From Lachnospiraceae bacterium (GTDB lineage: Bacteria > Bacillota > Clostridia > Lachnospirales > Lachnospiraceae): DNA of 64,000 nt. Under the pieces are notes generated by a model that did not search any database, was not told the origin of the DNA, and saw nothing but the letters and a program-made list of their open reading frames with translations. The position numbers and the translations under genes are program-made. Shown piece after piece: positions 34,281-42,539 of this stretch. The first letter of the stretch is position 1, and each line of letters opens with the position of its first letter. The stretch covers positions 76,277-140,276 of the forward strand of contig CAJTCL010000008.1 in assembly GCA_910575005.1 (NCBI GenBank), given 5' to 3'.

Positions 34281-35459
34281 ATGCGATATATAAAGATTAA
34301 CTATGTACGGCCAGGTATGCGTCTCGCCCGTCCGATTTACAATAAAAGCGGTGTTATGCTCTATGAGAGAGATACACGCTTAACCGCTCAAGGCATCAAC
34401 AGCATTCAAAATTTTGGTCTATGGGGACTTTATATCTTGGAACCTGCAGAGCCAGTTCCCCCTCTCTCTGAGGAAGATTTGGAACTGGAACGTTATCTCA
34501 CCGTCTCTACCTTCCGCTTAAAGGATGATCTGACACTGCTTCTCAACAATATGATGCCCAGAAACATTATGTCTATGGCTCAGGAAATTTTGAGAAAATT
34601 TGGCGGATTAGACCATAAAATTAATTTTACAGGGACACTGCGAAGCAATGGTGATTATGTGTACAAACACAGTCTCAACACAGCTATTCTCGCTGCCATG
34701 ATGGTAAACAGGCTGCACTATGATTATCCAGAGCAGCTCGCCATTGTATGTGCAGCACTTCTCCACGATATTGGACTGCTGATGGTGCCGGAAGAAATTA
34801 TGGAAAAAGGTGAACGGCTTCTATCTCCAGATGAACGCCGCTTGATTCGGGGCTATCTGGAAAAAGGTTATCAAATGCTCCATCCAGACTATAATGATTA
34901 CAGATTTCCAAATCTAAGCTTAAAGATTGTCGGACAGATGACACGTTTAGGGCACCAAGGTTCGCCAGAACTTCCCCAGAATATTCGTTGGAAAAATGGA
35001 ACCCATGTCCTGCATACCGCAAGTACATTTGATGAGATGACATCTATGAATCTCGATCGGGTACCTGTCTCAGAACTTACTGCTGTCCGTTATATGCGGG
35101 AACATACGGATCAATTCCAGGATCCTTTTGTAACAGCCCTGACACAGTGCATTCACATTCTGCCCACTGGCCGTTGTGTAGAATTTTCCAATGGACAGAC
35201 TGGCATTGTAATAGAAGAAAATCAAAAAAATTATGCACAGCCTGTGATGATTCTCTTTTCCAACAATGAGAGAGTAGACTTTACAGATGCAAAATTCCAA
35301 AAGGCTTTACATATTGCAGATATTATGAAAACTATGGATACCCGTCTCAAGGTTGATCGTGCAACCTTCAAACAATATAAGAGCGATCCCAAGACAAGGG
35401 AACAGACCAAACGTTACTTAGAAAAACGTAAAAAATTAGTTGCTGCTGGACGATTATAA
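34281..35459 (+). CDS. HD-GYP-like protein with degenerate active site
   Basis: A 392-residue cytoplasmic protein. N-terminal ~110 residues are the small beta-rich region common ahead of HD-GYP domains (INYVRPGMRLARPIYNKSG). The HD part is clear: YVYKHSLNTAILAAMMVNRL and AALLHDIGL. The second half is eroded: the HHE and GYP motifs are not visible (RLGHQGSPELP, then a FDEMTSMN version of the D-YDAMT motif). c-di-GMP hydrolysis is therefore doubtful. GGAGG 10 nt before ATG 34281. The sigma-28-like promoter ties it to motility control. Confidence 0.82.
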   Translation: MRYIKINYVRPGMRLARPIYNKSGVMLYERDTRLTAQGINSIQNFGLWGLYILEPAEPVPPLSEEDLELERYLTVSTFRLKDDLTLLLNNMMPRNIMSMAQEILRKFGGLDHKINFTGTLRSNGDYVYKHSLNTAILAAMMVNRLHYDYPEQLAIVCAALLHDIGLLMVPEEIMEKGERLLSPDERRLIRGYLEKGYQMLHPDYNDYRFPNLSLKIVGQMTRLGHQGSPELPQNIRWKNGTHVLHTASTFDEMTSMNLDRVPVSELTAVRYMREHTDQFQDPFVTALTQCIHILPTGRCVEFSNGQTGIVIEENQKNYAQPVMILFSNNERVDFTDAKFQKALHIADIMKTMDTRLKVDRATFKQYKSDPKTREQTKRYLEKRKKLVAAGRL

Positions 35460-35468
35460 GATATAGGA

Positions 35469-35505
35469 AAAGCAGGGTTTCTCATTTTTGAGATTCCCTG
35501 CTTTC
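35469..35505 (+). terminator. Terminator after the HD-GYP gene
   Basis: AAAGCAGGG / CCCTGCTTT arms with inner CTC-GAG, T-rich tail. The stretch 35506-35718 up to galE holds nothing recognisable. Confidence 0.8.
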
Positions 35506-35718
35506 TTGTGACTAAACCGATATGCTGTTTGCACAGATCACCATTTTTAATTATCAGTTGCTACACGCATTGCACTCTTGCAATCGCCACCTACATTGGC
35601 AATCTGGGCTAATATCCTACTTACTCATTTTTGTAATGCCAAATATATAAGAATAACCCCTGCAAGTATAGTATATTCTCATATGCTCATGCTTGGCCTT
35701 ACTTTTACTCGAAAGAAA

Positions 35719-36735
35719 TTAGCTGCGATAGCCATCTGGATTCGCACTCTGCCATCTCCAAGAATCCTCACACATTCTATCAATTCCAAATTCTGCTTCC
35801 CAACCCAGTTCTGCCTTTGCCTTAGCAGCATCCGCATAACAAGTTGCAATATCCCCAGCTCTTCTAGGTTTGATCTCATAAGGAATGGGCTTTCCACAAG
35901 CTTTCTCATATGCTTTCACCACATCCAGAACACTATAGCCATTTCCAGTTCCCAGGTTGTAGATGCTGACCCCAGATTTATCCTCAATCTTCTTCAATGC
36001 CTTTACATGTCCTTTGGCCAGGTCTACTACATGGATGTAATCACGAACGCCGGTTCCATCTGGTGTATCATAATCATCACCAAATACACCTAAGCATTTT
36101 AATTTGCCGACAGCAACCTGCGCAATATAAGGAACCAGATTATTGGGAATTCCTTTCGGATCTTCACCAATCATTCCGCTCTCATGTGCTCCAATTGGAT
36201 TAAAGTAACGCAAAAGCACCACATTCCATTCTGGATCTGCCACATGGAAATCTGTCAAAATCTGCTCCAGCATTCCCTTGGTTTGTCCATATGGATTGGT
36301 AATCTGACCTTTAGGACACTCCTCTGTAATCGGAATCATTGCCGGATCTCCATACACGGTGGCGGAAGAAGAGAAAATAATATTCTTTACCCCATGTTTG
36401 CGCATCACATCACATAAAATCAAAGTTCCAGTAATATTGTTGTGATAATACTCCAAAGGTTTCTGTACAGACTCGCCAACTGCCTTCAAACCTGCAAAAT
36501 GAATTACACTGTCAATCTTCTCTTTGTTAAAAATCTCTTCCAAAGCCTGAGCATCCAAAATATCTGCCTGATAAAAAGGAATCTTCGCGCCAGTAATCTT
36601 TTCCACTCTCTTGACCGCTTCCTCACTGGAATTTACCAAATTATCCACTACAACTACATCATACCCCGCATGAACCAACTCAATACATGTGTGGCTGCCA
36701 ATATAACCTGCTCCGCCTGTAACTAAAATTGCCAT
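35719..36735 (-). CDS. galE: UDP-glucose 4-epimerase
   Basis: A 338-residue short-chain dehydrogenase-fold epimerase for UDP-Glc/UDP-Gal. NAD motif [17 protein letters not shown], catalytic SSSATVYG and YGQTK, and [18 protein letters not shown] precedes ATG. Its promoter carries an inverted repeat. With the NahK-like kinase and nucleotidyltransferase nearby it could feed GalNAc/Gal salvage. Confidence 0.96.
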   Translation of the reverse strand: MAILVTGGAGYIGSHTCIELVHAGYDVVVVDNLVNSSEEAVKRVEKITGAKIPFYQADILDAQALEEIFNKEKIDSVIHFAGLKAVGESVQKPLEYYHNNITGTLILCDVMRKHGVKNIIFSSSATVYGDPAMIPITEECPKGQITNPYGQTKGMLEQILTDFHVADPEWNVVLLRYFNPIGAHESGMIGEDPKGIPNNLVPYIAQVAVGKLKCLGVFGDDYDTPDGTGVRDYIHVVDLAKGHVKALKKIEDKSGVSIYNLGTGNGYSVLDVVKAYEKACGKPIPYEIKPRRAGDIATCYADAAKAKAELGWEAEFGIDRMCEDSWRWQSANPDGYRS

Positions 36736-36844
36736 TAAAAATACCTCCTACCATAAATTTTTCCAGCTAGGACATGCCTGTCTTCGAGATTAAAAATACC
36801 CAAAAATTTATCTCCATAATTTCCCAGCTACTATCTGTAAAATT

Positions 36845-36890
36845 AGTATATCACACTTAATAAATTTAGTAAATACCTAATTTATTTACT
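36845..36890 (-). promoter_or_regulatory. galE promoter with overlapping inverted repeat
   Basis: On the minus strand TTTACT (36868-36873), 17-nt spacer, TATACT (36845-36850). AGTAAATA / TATTTACT (arms 36868-36875 and 36883-36890) overlaps the -35, a candidate repressor operator; TTTAGTAAAT recurs near 36897. Confidence 0.5.
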
Positions 36891-36907
36891 ACTATTTTTA
36901 GTAAATT

Positions 36908-36922
36908 GTAACTATTCAGAAC
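36908..36922 (+). repeat. Terminal remnant of the structured repeat
   Basis: GTAACTATTCAGAAC is identical to the first 15 nt of copy 1, but the sequence after it does not match the element. The following ~300 bp to 37230 hold no gene I can support. Confidence 0.4.
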
Positions 36923-37230
36923 ACTATAAAAACGGAGCTGGCGCAGTAATATCTTCACTCGTCAGCCAATATGGAGACAATCAGGGATTTAACTGTAATA
37001 AAAGTTATACCTTTTCATATTATCTGTTTCATGAAAGTCTTTATTCACGGGCTTTCAGAATTTTCTAGTATTAGGGTTTTTGTGGTTTGGCACACGGTTG
37101 ACACCTTTACATTTCTTTGTCTAATATCAGAAATCTACCACCATTTCAAGAATTGGGTGGATAAGGTTATGTATGCGCTTGATACTGCTTTTTACAAAGC
37201 CCTTTGGGGACACATGTAGAAAAAACAGAT

Positions 37231-37259
37231 TGCCGGATAATGATTGGTGTGCTATAATC
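37231..37259 (+). promoter_or_regulatory. Promoter of the holin-like toxin
   Basis: TTGCCG (37231-37236), 17-nt spacer, perfect TATAAT (37254-37259). Confidence 0.7.
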
Positions 37260-37328
37260 TGCCTGTGGAGCAGCCGTGTTATAAGGTGGTAGCCTCCCTA
37301 ACTTCACAGAAGAAGGGAGGTGGCGCGT

Positions 37329-37424
37329 ATGAATACATACCAGATTTTAAGCCTGTTATTTTTGGGCGGTAATTTTCTTATTGCGTTGCTTTCCTATATT
37401 GATAGGAACAATAAGCGAAAATAA
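37329..37424 (+). CDS. Putative holin-like type I toxin, 31 aa
   Basis: MNTYQILSLLFLGGNFLIAL, then LSYIDRNNKRK: one transmembrane helix with a charged basic tail, matching the short Firmicutes 'putative holin-like toxin' peptides. GGGAG (37316-37320) lies 8 nt before ATG and is paired with CTCCCT (37295-37300) in a leader hairpin, so translation looks gated. It has its own promoter and a terminator shared with a convergent antisense RNA. In this family the peptide would insert in the cytoplasmic membrane and depolarise it; not shown here. Confidence 0.72.
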   Translation: MNTYQILSLLFLGGNFLIALLSYIDRNNKRK

Positions 37425-37426
37425 AT

Positions 37427-37464
37427 AAGCCTACCTTGTACTTTGCCGAGACAGGTAGGCTTTA
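37427..37464. terminator. Bidirectional terminator of the toxin locus
   Basis: AAGCCTACCT / AGGTAGGCTT with a 16-nt loop, T/A-rich on both sides. It ends both the toxin mRNA and the antisense RNA. Confidence 0.8.
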
Positions 37465-37507
37465 GCCATTCTGGGAGGTAAACCACTTTGTGGGCGGCTA
37501 CTCCTTT
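37428..37507 (-). ncRNA. Candidate antitoxin RNA
   Basis: A minus-strand promoter reads TTGATT (37536-37541), 17-nt spacer, TATATT (37513-37518). Transcription would start near 37507 and stop at the shared hairpin, giving an ~80-nt RNA complementary to the toxin mRNA 3' end and carrying CCUCCC, partly complementary to the toxin ribosome site. Organisation is like the convergent Fst/par type I systems. Confidence 0.55.
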
Positions 37508-37765
37508 TTTATAATATAACATTTCTGATTCTGAAAATCAACTGCATTTTTTGAATCCGGTGAAATTATTACCCTTTCATATCTGACACATATCCCACAT
37601 TCAAACACCATTTTTGACACCGTTTTTCCAAAATTTTACGGTTTTGGGCGGTTTGGATGAAAAGAAGAAATGTCAGAATTTCCCATATTCAGGCGCTTAC
37701 AGCGTTCAATAAAGAATGATAAAAGCTATACCATAAAAGGTAAAAGTTTTAATATCCAAAACCTC

Positions 37766-38872
37766 TCAACACTCCTCACTACACTGCCGGACAATCTCTT
37801 CCATCTGCTGCCATTTTGTTTCCATATCTGACACCAGTTTCATCTGTGTGCGGCAGCGATCAAGATTATGCCCCTGGCGATGGGTTTTAAAATAGACATC
37901 TCCCTGAAGATAATCTGTCAAAAAACGCATCCCACATTCATAAGTCATCACCTTTGCACCCATAGGAAGCATGGCAAGTTCCAACTCTGTAAGACTCCCC
38001 TGACATCCGCTTAAAAATCCCTGTGTATACAGTTGAAACAAATGCAGATCACAATTTACTTTGGACAAATCTGGTTCATCTTCCGCTCCTGTACTGGCTC
38101 CAAATCGAATTGAATCACCAAAATCATGTACTGCAAGCCCTGGCATCACGGTATCTAAGTCAATGACACAGATTCCTTTGCCAGTCTTTTGATCCAACAT
38201 TACATTATTGAGCTTTGTATCATTGTGTGTGACACGCAAAGGCAGCTTGCCCTCTGACAACAGTTTCCCCAATACAGATGCTGTCTCTTCTCGCTCTCTA
38301 AAAAATTCTATCTCTCGTGCAACCTCTTTTGACCTGCCGCAGACATCCTCCTCTACCGCCTGACAGAAGGTTCTATATCTTACCTCGGTATCATGGAACC
38401 CAGGTATCGTCTCATGAAGTGTTTCTGCGGGATAATCGGCCAAAAGCTGCTGAAAATTGCCAAATGCAGCCGCACTCTCATAAAAATCCTGCTCTGACTC
38501 CACCTGGTCATAACTGACAGCATCCCGAATCCGGTAATACATGCGCCAGTAATCACCATAAGCGTCCTGATACATCGGTTTGCCATCCTCAACAGGAATG
38601 ACTGTCAGTGTTTCTCGCAGCTCATCTCCGCCAGCCTTTTTAATTTTCTCTTTCAAAAAAGAGGTGACACCGACAATATTTTCCATCACCTCCCAAGGCT
38701 TTGTAAAAATCGCCTGGTTCATCCGTTGTAAAATATATTCACAATCTCCTTCCACCAAGAACGTATCATTGATATGACCGCTGCCCCAGGGACGTACTGT
38801 CCCCTGTTCTCCCTGTAAATGAAAATGTCTTAGTGCCTCTTTTGCCTGTCTCTGCAAATTCCTCTTTTCCAT
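37766..38872 (-). CDS. APH-fold sugar kinase, NahK-like
   Basis: A 368-residue aminoglycoside-phosphotransferase-fold protein. The catalytic loop is RVTHNDTKLNNVMLD and the metal Asp is in CVIDLDTVMPGLAVHDFGDSIR. N-terminal GSGHINDTFLV and EYILQRMNQAIF resemble N-acetylhexosamine 1-kinase (NahK/LnpB) rather than drug-resistance enzymes. It is followed upstream by a sugar nucleotidyltransferase and a structured repeat in the same orientation, and galE lies 1 kb downstream. Likely makes a hexosamine-1-phosphate; specificity unproven. Confidence 0.8.
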   Translation of the reverse strand: MEKRNLQRQAKEALRHFHLQGEQGTVRPWGSGHINDTFLVEGDCEYILQRMNQAIFTKPWEVMENIVGVTSFLKEKIKKAGGDELRETLTVIPVEDGKPMYQDAYGDYWRMYYRIRDAVSYDQVESEQDFYESAAAFGNFQQLLADYPAETLHETIPGFHDTEVRYRTFCQAVEEDVCGRSKEVAREIEFFREREETASVLGKLLSEGKLPLRVTHNDTKLNNVMLDQKTGKGICVIDLDTVMPGLAVHDFGDSIRFGASTGAEDEPDLSKVNCDLHLFQLYTQGFLSGCQGSLTELELAMLPMGAKVMTYECGMRFLTDYLQGDVYFKTHRQGHNLDRCRTQMKLVSDMETKWQQMEEIVRQCSEEC

Positions 38873-39012
38873 AAATTTCCCTCTCTGTATCTGCTTTTAA
38901 TATAGTGAGCAAACCCCTACCGCCTCACTAATGAGAAAGTGCGCATACTGCTTTTATACCACAGTATTTTTTGATAGTTCCAATCATATGAAGTATTTTA
39001 AATATAATTCCC

Positions 39013-39185
39013 GTACTGTTCACAATCCCACATCACAGATATGCCAGCCAAGCTGTCATACGCCTCTTATGAGGCTTTTGCCTGTGTCTTTTGGGATTAT
39101 CACCCTCATGAAAATCTATATTTCCCCTTTTTAGAAAAATTTGAAAGGTTTGTATATCTATTTTTATAGGTTTTTTCAATAGTTA
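39013..39185 (-). repeat. Structured repeat element, copy 3 (173 nt)
   Basis: Read on the minus strand it begins TAACTATTGAAAAAACC and ends GTGAACAGTAC. It keeps the loop TTTCAAATTTTTCTAAAAAGGGG, the GGGTGATAATCCC mini-hairpin, AAAGCCTC-GAGGC and GACAGCTTGGCTGGCAT. The stems are more diverged than in copies 1 and 2. Its left end overlaps the stop codon of the nucleotidyltransferase, and it precedes the NahK-like gene by about 140 bp. Confidence 0.75.
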
Positions 39186-40097
39186 AAAATTATCTGGATA
39201 TAAACCTTGTTTCTTAAGTTCAGAAATCGCCTTCACTACCATTTCCTTGTCCTCTTTATAAGTGACACCATACCATTTATCCTGTGAGGTAAGTACCTGT
39301 ACACTTGCCTTGCCTTCCGAGAGCAGACCATCCACCGCAAATGGCAGGAAATATTCTGCTTTCAAAGGATTCTTAGGCAGATCATTTTTCAAGAACTCTA
39401 CAAATCCTGATTCCAGTTCTTTTAAAATACTCTGTGAAAAGCCCCACATATTCATGGAAACGGTACTCTCCATAGAAAGCTCCGTCCAGGTATTTCCTTC
39501 ATCCTCGGTAAATGCTGCCCCAGCGCCACGTTTCTCGATATGTGTACGCTCATCAATTCCTGTCAAAAATCCCTGCGCGTCTGTCTTGCAGATTCCTCTT
39601 GCCACATGACCATTCTCTGTCAAAGTATTTTTCAAGGCATAACCCACCATTGTATAGCGGTATAATTGATCATCCTGATGTGACACCAGATAATCATAAA
39701 TTGCCTGATAAGCATGTTTTCCATAATAGTCATCTGCATTGATCACTGCAAAAGGCCCATCAAGCACTTCCTTACAGCAAAGGATTGCATGACCTGTGCC
39801 AAACGGTTTTTGTCTGCCTTCCGGCACAAAAAAACCTGCTGGCAGCTTCTCAAGTTCCTGATAAACATACTCCACCTGTATTTTCTTAGAAATACGGTTT
39901 CCAATGCTTTCCTTAAATGCTGCTTCATTCGCCTTTTTTATGATAAATACTACTTTTTCAAATCCTGCTGCCAATGCATCATAGATTGAGAAATCCATAA
40001 TAATATGTCCTTGTTCATCAATGGGATCAATCTGCTTTAAGCCTCCGTAACGGCTTCCCATGCCTGCTGCCATAATTACTAATACTGGTTTCTTCAT
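39183..40097 (-). CDS. Sugar-phosphate nucleotidyltransferase
   Basis: A 304-residue NTP-transferase. The N-terminal VIMAAGMGSRYGGLKQIDPI is the nucleotide-binding signature and FAVINADDYYG supplies the catalytic Asp pair. Similar proteins are paired with NahK-type kinases in glycan salvage loci, as in the bifidobacterial lnpB-lnpC order. Probably activates hexose- or hexosamine-1-phosphate to a UDP-sugar. AAGGAGG precedes ATG 40097. Transcribed with the kinase gene, with the repeat between. Confidence 0.82.
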   Translation of the reverse strand: MKKPVLVIMAAGMGSRYGGLKQIDPIDEQGHIIMDFSIYDALAAGFEKVVFIIKKANEAAFKESIGNRISKKIQVEYVYQELEKLPAGFFVPEGRQKPFGTGHAILCCKEVLDGPFAVINADDYYGKHAYQAIYDYLVSHQDDQLYRYTMVGYALKNTLTENGHVARGICKTDAQGFLTGIDERTHIEKRGAGAAFTEDEGNTWTELSMESTVSMNMWGFSQSILKELESGFVEFLKNDLPKNPLKAEYFLPFAVDGLLSEGKASVQVLTSQDKWYGVTYKEDKEMVVKAISELKKQGLYPDNF

Positions 40098-40257
40098 CCT
40101 CTTACCTCCTTAAGATTATCACCACTTTGTTGTATAATATCATGATAATACAAAAAAAAGCTTCTGTATTTGCACAATTATTTTGCTTTTTTGCACAATT
40201 CTATGATAAAATAAACTTACATTTTTTACTTATATCTTGATCGTTGAGAGGAAACAT

Positions 40258-41148
40258 ATGGACTTTTACAGATATCCCCTGACACACATTTTTGATGTCC
40301 CGCAAATTGTCACCATTCATTATTTTGAATATGGAAAAGATTTTATATTTGACGGTGAATCTCATGATTTCTGGGAATTTCTCTGTGTGGACAAGGGCGA
40401 AGCCATTGTCACTGCCGGCCAGCATACCCACAAACTAAAAAATGGAGCCATTATCTTCCATAAACCAGGAGAATTTCACTCTGTAGCTACGAACGGCAAA
40501 ACTGCCCCTAATCTTGTGGTGGTCTCTTTTGTATGTCATTCTCCTGCTATGGCCTTTTTTGAAAATAAAATATTAAAACTCGGCGAATTGGAGCGCAGTC
40601 TTTTGGCCACAATGATTGCAGAAGCAAGAGACGCCTTTCTCACGCCTCTAGATAATCCCTACACACGGCGTCTGGAACGAAACCCCAGCCAACGGCAGGG
40701 TGCCGAACAGATGATACAATTTTCTCTGGAACACTTTTTAATCTCCCTCTATCGAAAAGGACAACAAAACTGCACACAGCCAAAACTTGCCAAAGCCATG
40801 AAAATCAAACAAGATCAAGAACAATGGGAACATATTAGAAATTATATGGCATCCCATCTCACTCAAAATCTTACTGTAGAACAAATCTGTCAGGATAATC
40901 TGATGGGTCTCTCACAACTGCAAAGAATTTTTCGCAGCCAATGTGAATGTGGCATTATTGAATATTTTTCTGAGATGAAAATTGAGCGCGCCAAAGAATT
41001 GATCCGCGAGGACTCTATGAATTTTACACAAATTGCTGATTATCTGGGCTATACTTCCATCCACTATTTTTCCAGACAATTTAAAAAGCTTACTGGTATG
41101 ACACCCTCAGATTATGCACTCTCCATCAAGGCTCTCTCAGAACGTTAA
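40258..41148 (+). CDS. AraC-family transcriptional regulator
   Basis: A 296-residue activator-type protein. An N-terminal cupin (HDFWEFLCVDKGEAIVTAG, then IIFHKPGEFHSV) binds the effector; two C-terminal helix-turn-helix motifs (LTVEQICQDNLMGLSQLQRIFRS and FTQIADYLGYTSIHYFSRQFKKLTGMTPSDY) bind DNA. GAGAGG precedes ATG 40258; the TTG seven codons upstream is less likely. It is divergent from the nucleotidyltransferase-kinase pair and may control it. Confidence 0.9.
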   Translation: MDFYRYPLTHIFDVPQIVTIHYFEYGKDFIFDGESHDFWEFLCVDKGEAIVTAGQHTHKLKNGAIIFHKPGEFHSVATNGKTAPNLVVVSFVCHSPAMAFFENKILKLGELERSLLATMIAEARDAFLTPLDNPYTRRLERNPSQRQGAEQMIQFSLEHFLISLYRKGQQNCTQPKLAKAMKIKQDQEQWEHIRNYMASHLTQNLTVEQICQDNLMGLSQLQRIFRSQCECGIIEYFSEMKIERAKELIREDSMNFTQIADYLGYTSIHYFSRQFKKLTGMTPSDYALSIKALSER

Positions 41149-41151
41149 AAT

Positions 41152-41193
41152 GTGCCTATGCAAAAACGCTGAATACGTTCTTGTACAGGCACA
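41152..41193. terminator. Terminator between the AraC and superoxide reductase genes
   Basis: TGTGCCT / AGGCACA arms with an inner ACG-CGT pair; T-rich towards both convergent genes. Confidence 0.6.
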
Positions 41194-41209
41194 CTCTTTT
41201 ATCTAGCTC

Positions 41210-41578
41210 CTACTTCCATTCTGCCTTCCACAGACCATGCAAATTACAATATGCATAGGCAGTTACTGGCTTATCTTCAGGACATAAACAAAATTGGGCT
41301 TCTGGTTTTTCTCCTGGAGAAAGTTTTTTCAAATGTCCACCCTGTTTTGTCTCCAGAAAAATCCACATAATATAATGTTCGTCCAACATTGGATGCTCAA
41401 TTTCTCCCACTGTTACCGTAACTTTATCACCATCTTGTGCGAGCACTGGCACATGCTTTTCCCCAGAAGCATCTGTGGAATTGGCATGCAGCTCCTGAAA
41501 TGTTTTTGCTTCTGCCGATTGTCCTGATATAAGCTCCATCACTACGCTCTGACACTCTGAACACTTATAAAAATTCAT
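41210..41578 (-). CDS. Superoxide reductase (desulfoferrodoxin family)
   Basis: A 122-residue non-haem iron enzyme reducing superoxide to peroxide in anaerobes. The catalytic centre II ligands are all visible: H42 (EKHVP), H62 and H68 (EHPMLDEHYI), C111 and H114 (CNLHGLW), plus E40. At the N-terminus only C6-x-x-C9 of a desulforedoxin-like centre I is present; the usual later Cys-Cys pair is missing. GGAGGC lies before ATG. Confidence 0.9.
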   Translation of the reverse strand: MNFYKCSECQSVVMELISGQSAEAKTFQELHANSTDASGEKHVPVLAQDGDKVTVTVGEIEHPMLDEHYIMWIFLETKQGGHLKKLSPGEKPEAQFCLCPEDKPVTAYAYCNLHGLWKAEWK

Positions 41579-41678
41579 TATTTTTGCCTCCTTCTAAGAA
41601 TTCATATGATGACCAGTTAAAATGGTCACAAAAAGTATACCCAGAAATCTTACATACTATGAGCAGATACCTTGGATA

Positions 41679-41715
41679 AGATTGCATCTGGGAAATTGAT
41701 TCTCCCAGTGCAATC
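41679..41715 (-). other. Hairpin in the gap before the superoxide reductase gene
   Basis: GATTGCA-CTGGG / CCCAG-GCAATC with a ~10-nt loop; no T-run. The small minus frame crossing it has no ribosome site. Nothing else is seen in 41579-41847. Confidence 0.4.
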
Positions 41716-41847
41716 TGTATGCCGTATTCGGAGCTGCTGCACAAACATAATTTCAAGACATACAAAAGGTTACATTTGGCAAACTTTTTGAATCATTGAA
41801 TATATTAGTGCGGAAGCTCTATTTTTATCATTATCTTATACAAATTA

Positions 41848-42276
41848 TCAGTATAACTCTGCAATCCTGGTGACACCAACAAAAATTTCAGATATCTTAT
41901 ACCAGGTAGCATAATCCACCACTCCCGTCTGCGGCAGGCCAAAAACAGATTGAAATCTCATTACTGCTTCCCTGGTTGCCGGACCAAAAGATCCATCGGC
42001 GCTGATTCTGGGAATGGAAGTATAAACTTGAGCAATTCTGTTTAACTGCTCCTGCATCTGACGCACCTTAGCTCCGCTTGAACCAATGGTCAGATTTTCT
42101 CTGGGCCAAGAGGCTGGTATACCAGAAATTTCTTCTGCTTCATTGATATACATATCGTTTCCATAATAATACCGTAATATCTCTATTGCTGAATAGTTCT
42201 GATCTCCCAGATATTTGGAGCCCCATTGGCTCAGCCAAATGTATTTTGCGTATCTAGTATCTTGATCACAAAACAT
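41848..42276 (-). pseudogene. N-terminally truncated peptidoglycan-binding protein
   Basis: 142 codons remain. They match the C-terminal third of a clostridial protein family: LSQWGSKYLGDQNYSAIEILRYYYG, then one PG_binding_1 domain (LTIGSSGAKVRQMQEQLNRI...DGSFGPATREAVMRFQ) and a second TWYKISEIF segment. Full relatives, as I recall them, have about 400 residues. A TGA lies directly before ATG 42276, and the sequence upstream is the bioY regulatory region. AGGGAG before the ATG could still allow translation. Confidence 0.6.
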
Positions 42277-42336
42277 TCAGACAAGCTCCCTGCAGAATTT
42301 TACCAGATACAATTTAGTCAAGACACTATCCAACAA

Positions 42337-42389
42337 TTGTAAACTATTTAAATATTTAGGTTGACATTTTTTATAACCATAGTTACAAT
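42337..42389 (+). promoter_or_regulatory. bioY promoter with BirA-type operator
   Basis: TTGTAAAC (42337-42344) and GGTTGACA (42359-42366) are BirA half-sites in inverted orientation, 14 nt apart. The right half includes the -35 TTGACA (42361-42366); TACAAT (42384-42389) follows at 17 nt. Biotinoyl-AMP-bound BirA would block this promoter. Confidence 0.7.
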
Positions 42390-42539
42390 ACCTTTATAAA
42401 CTGATAGAACAATTGGCTTCACCTTAACAGCAATCGTTCTGGGATATCTAAATCAAATACCCATGCAAACATGTCTATTTTCCCAAATTCCCTAGCATAC
42501 ATCGCTCGCAGGAATAAAAACAAAGAAAGGATTTTTACT

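Noticed and set aside
35578-36093. 171-codon plus-strand frame
   Set aside because: Mostly antisense to the 3' half of galE; composition is not protein-like.
36971-37219. 82-codon plus-strand frame before the toxin locus
   Set aside because: No ribosome site, no recognisable motif; a protein-like frame just upstream (NGAGAVISSLVSQYG...) also ends quickly, so this may be decayed sequence but cannot be assigned.
41565-41765. 66-codon minus-strand frame
   Set aside because: Overlaps the start of the superoxide reductase gene and a hairpin; no ribosome site.
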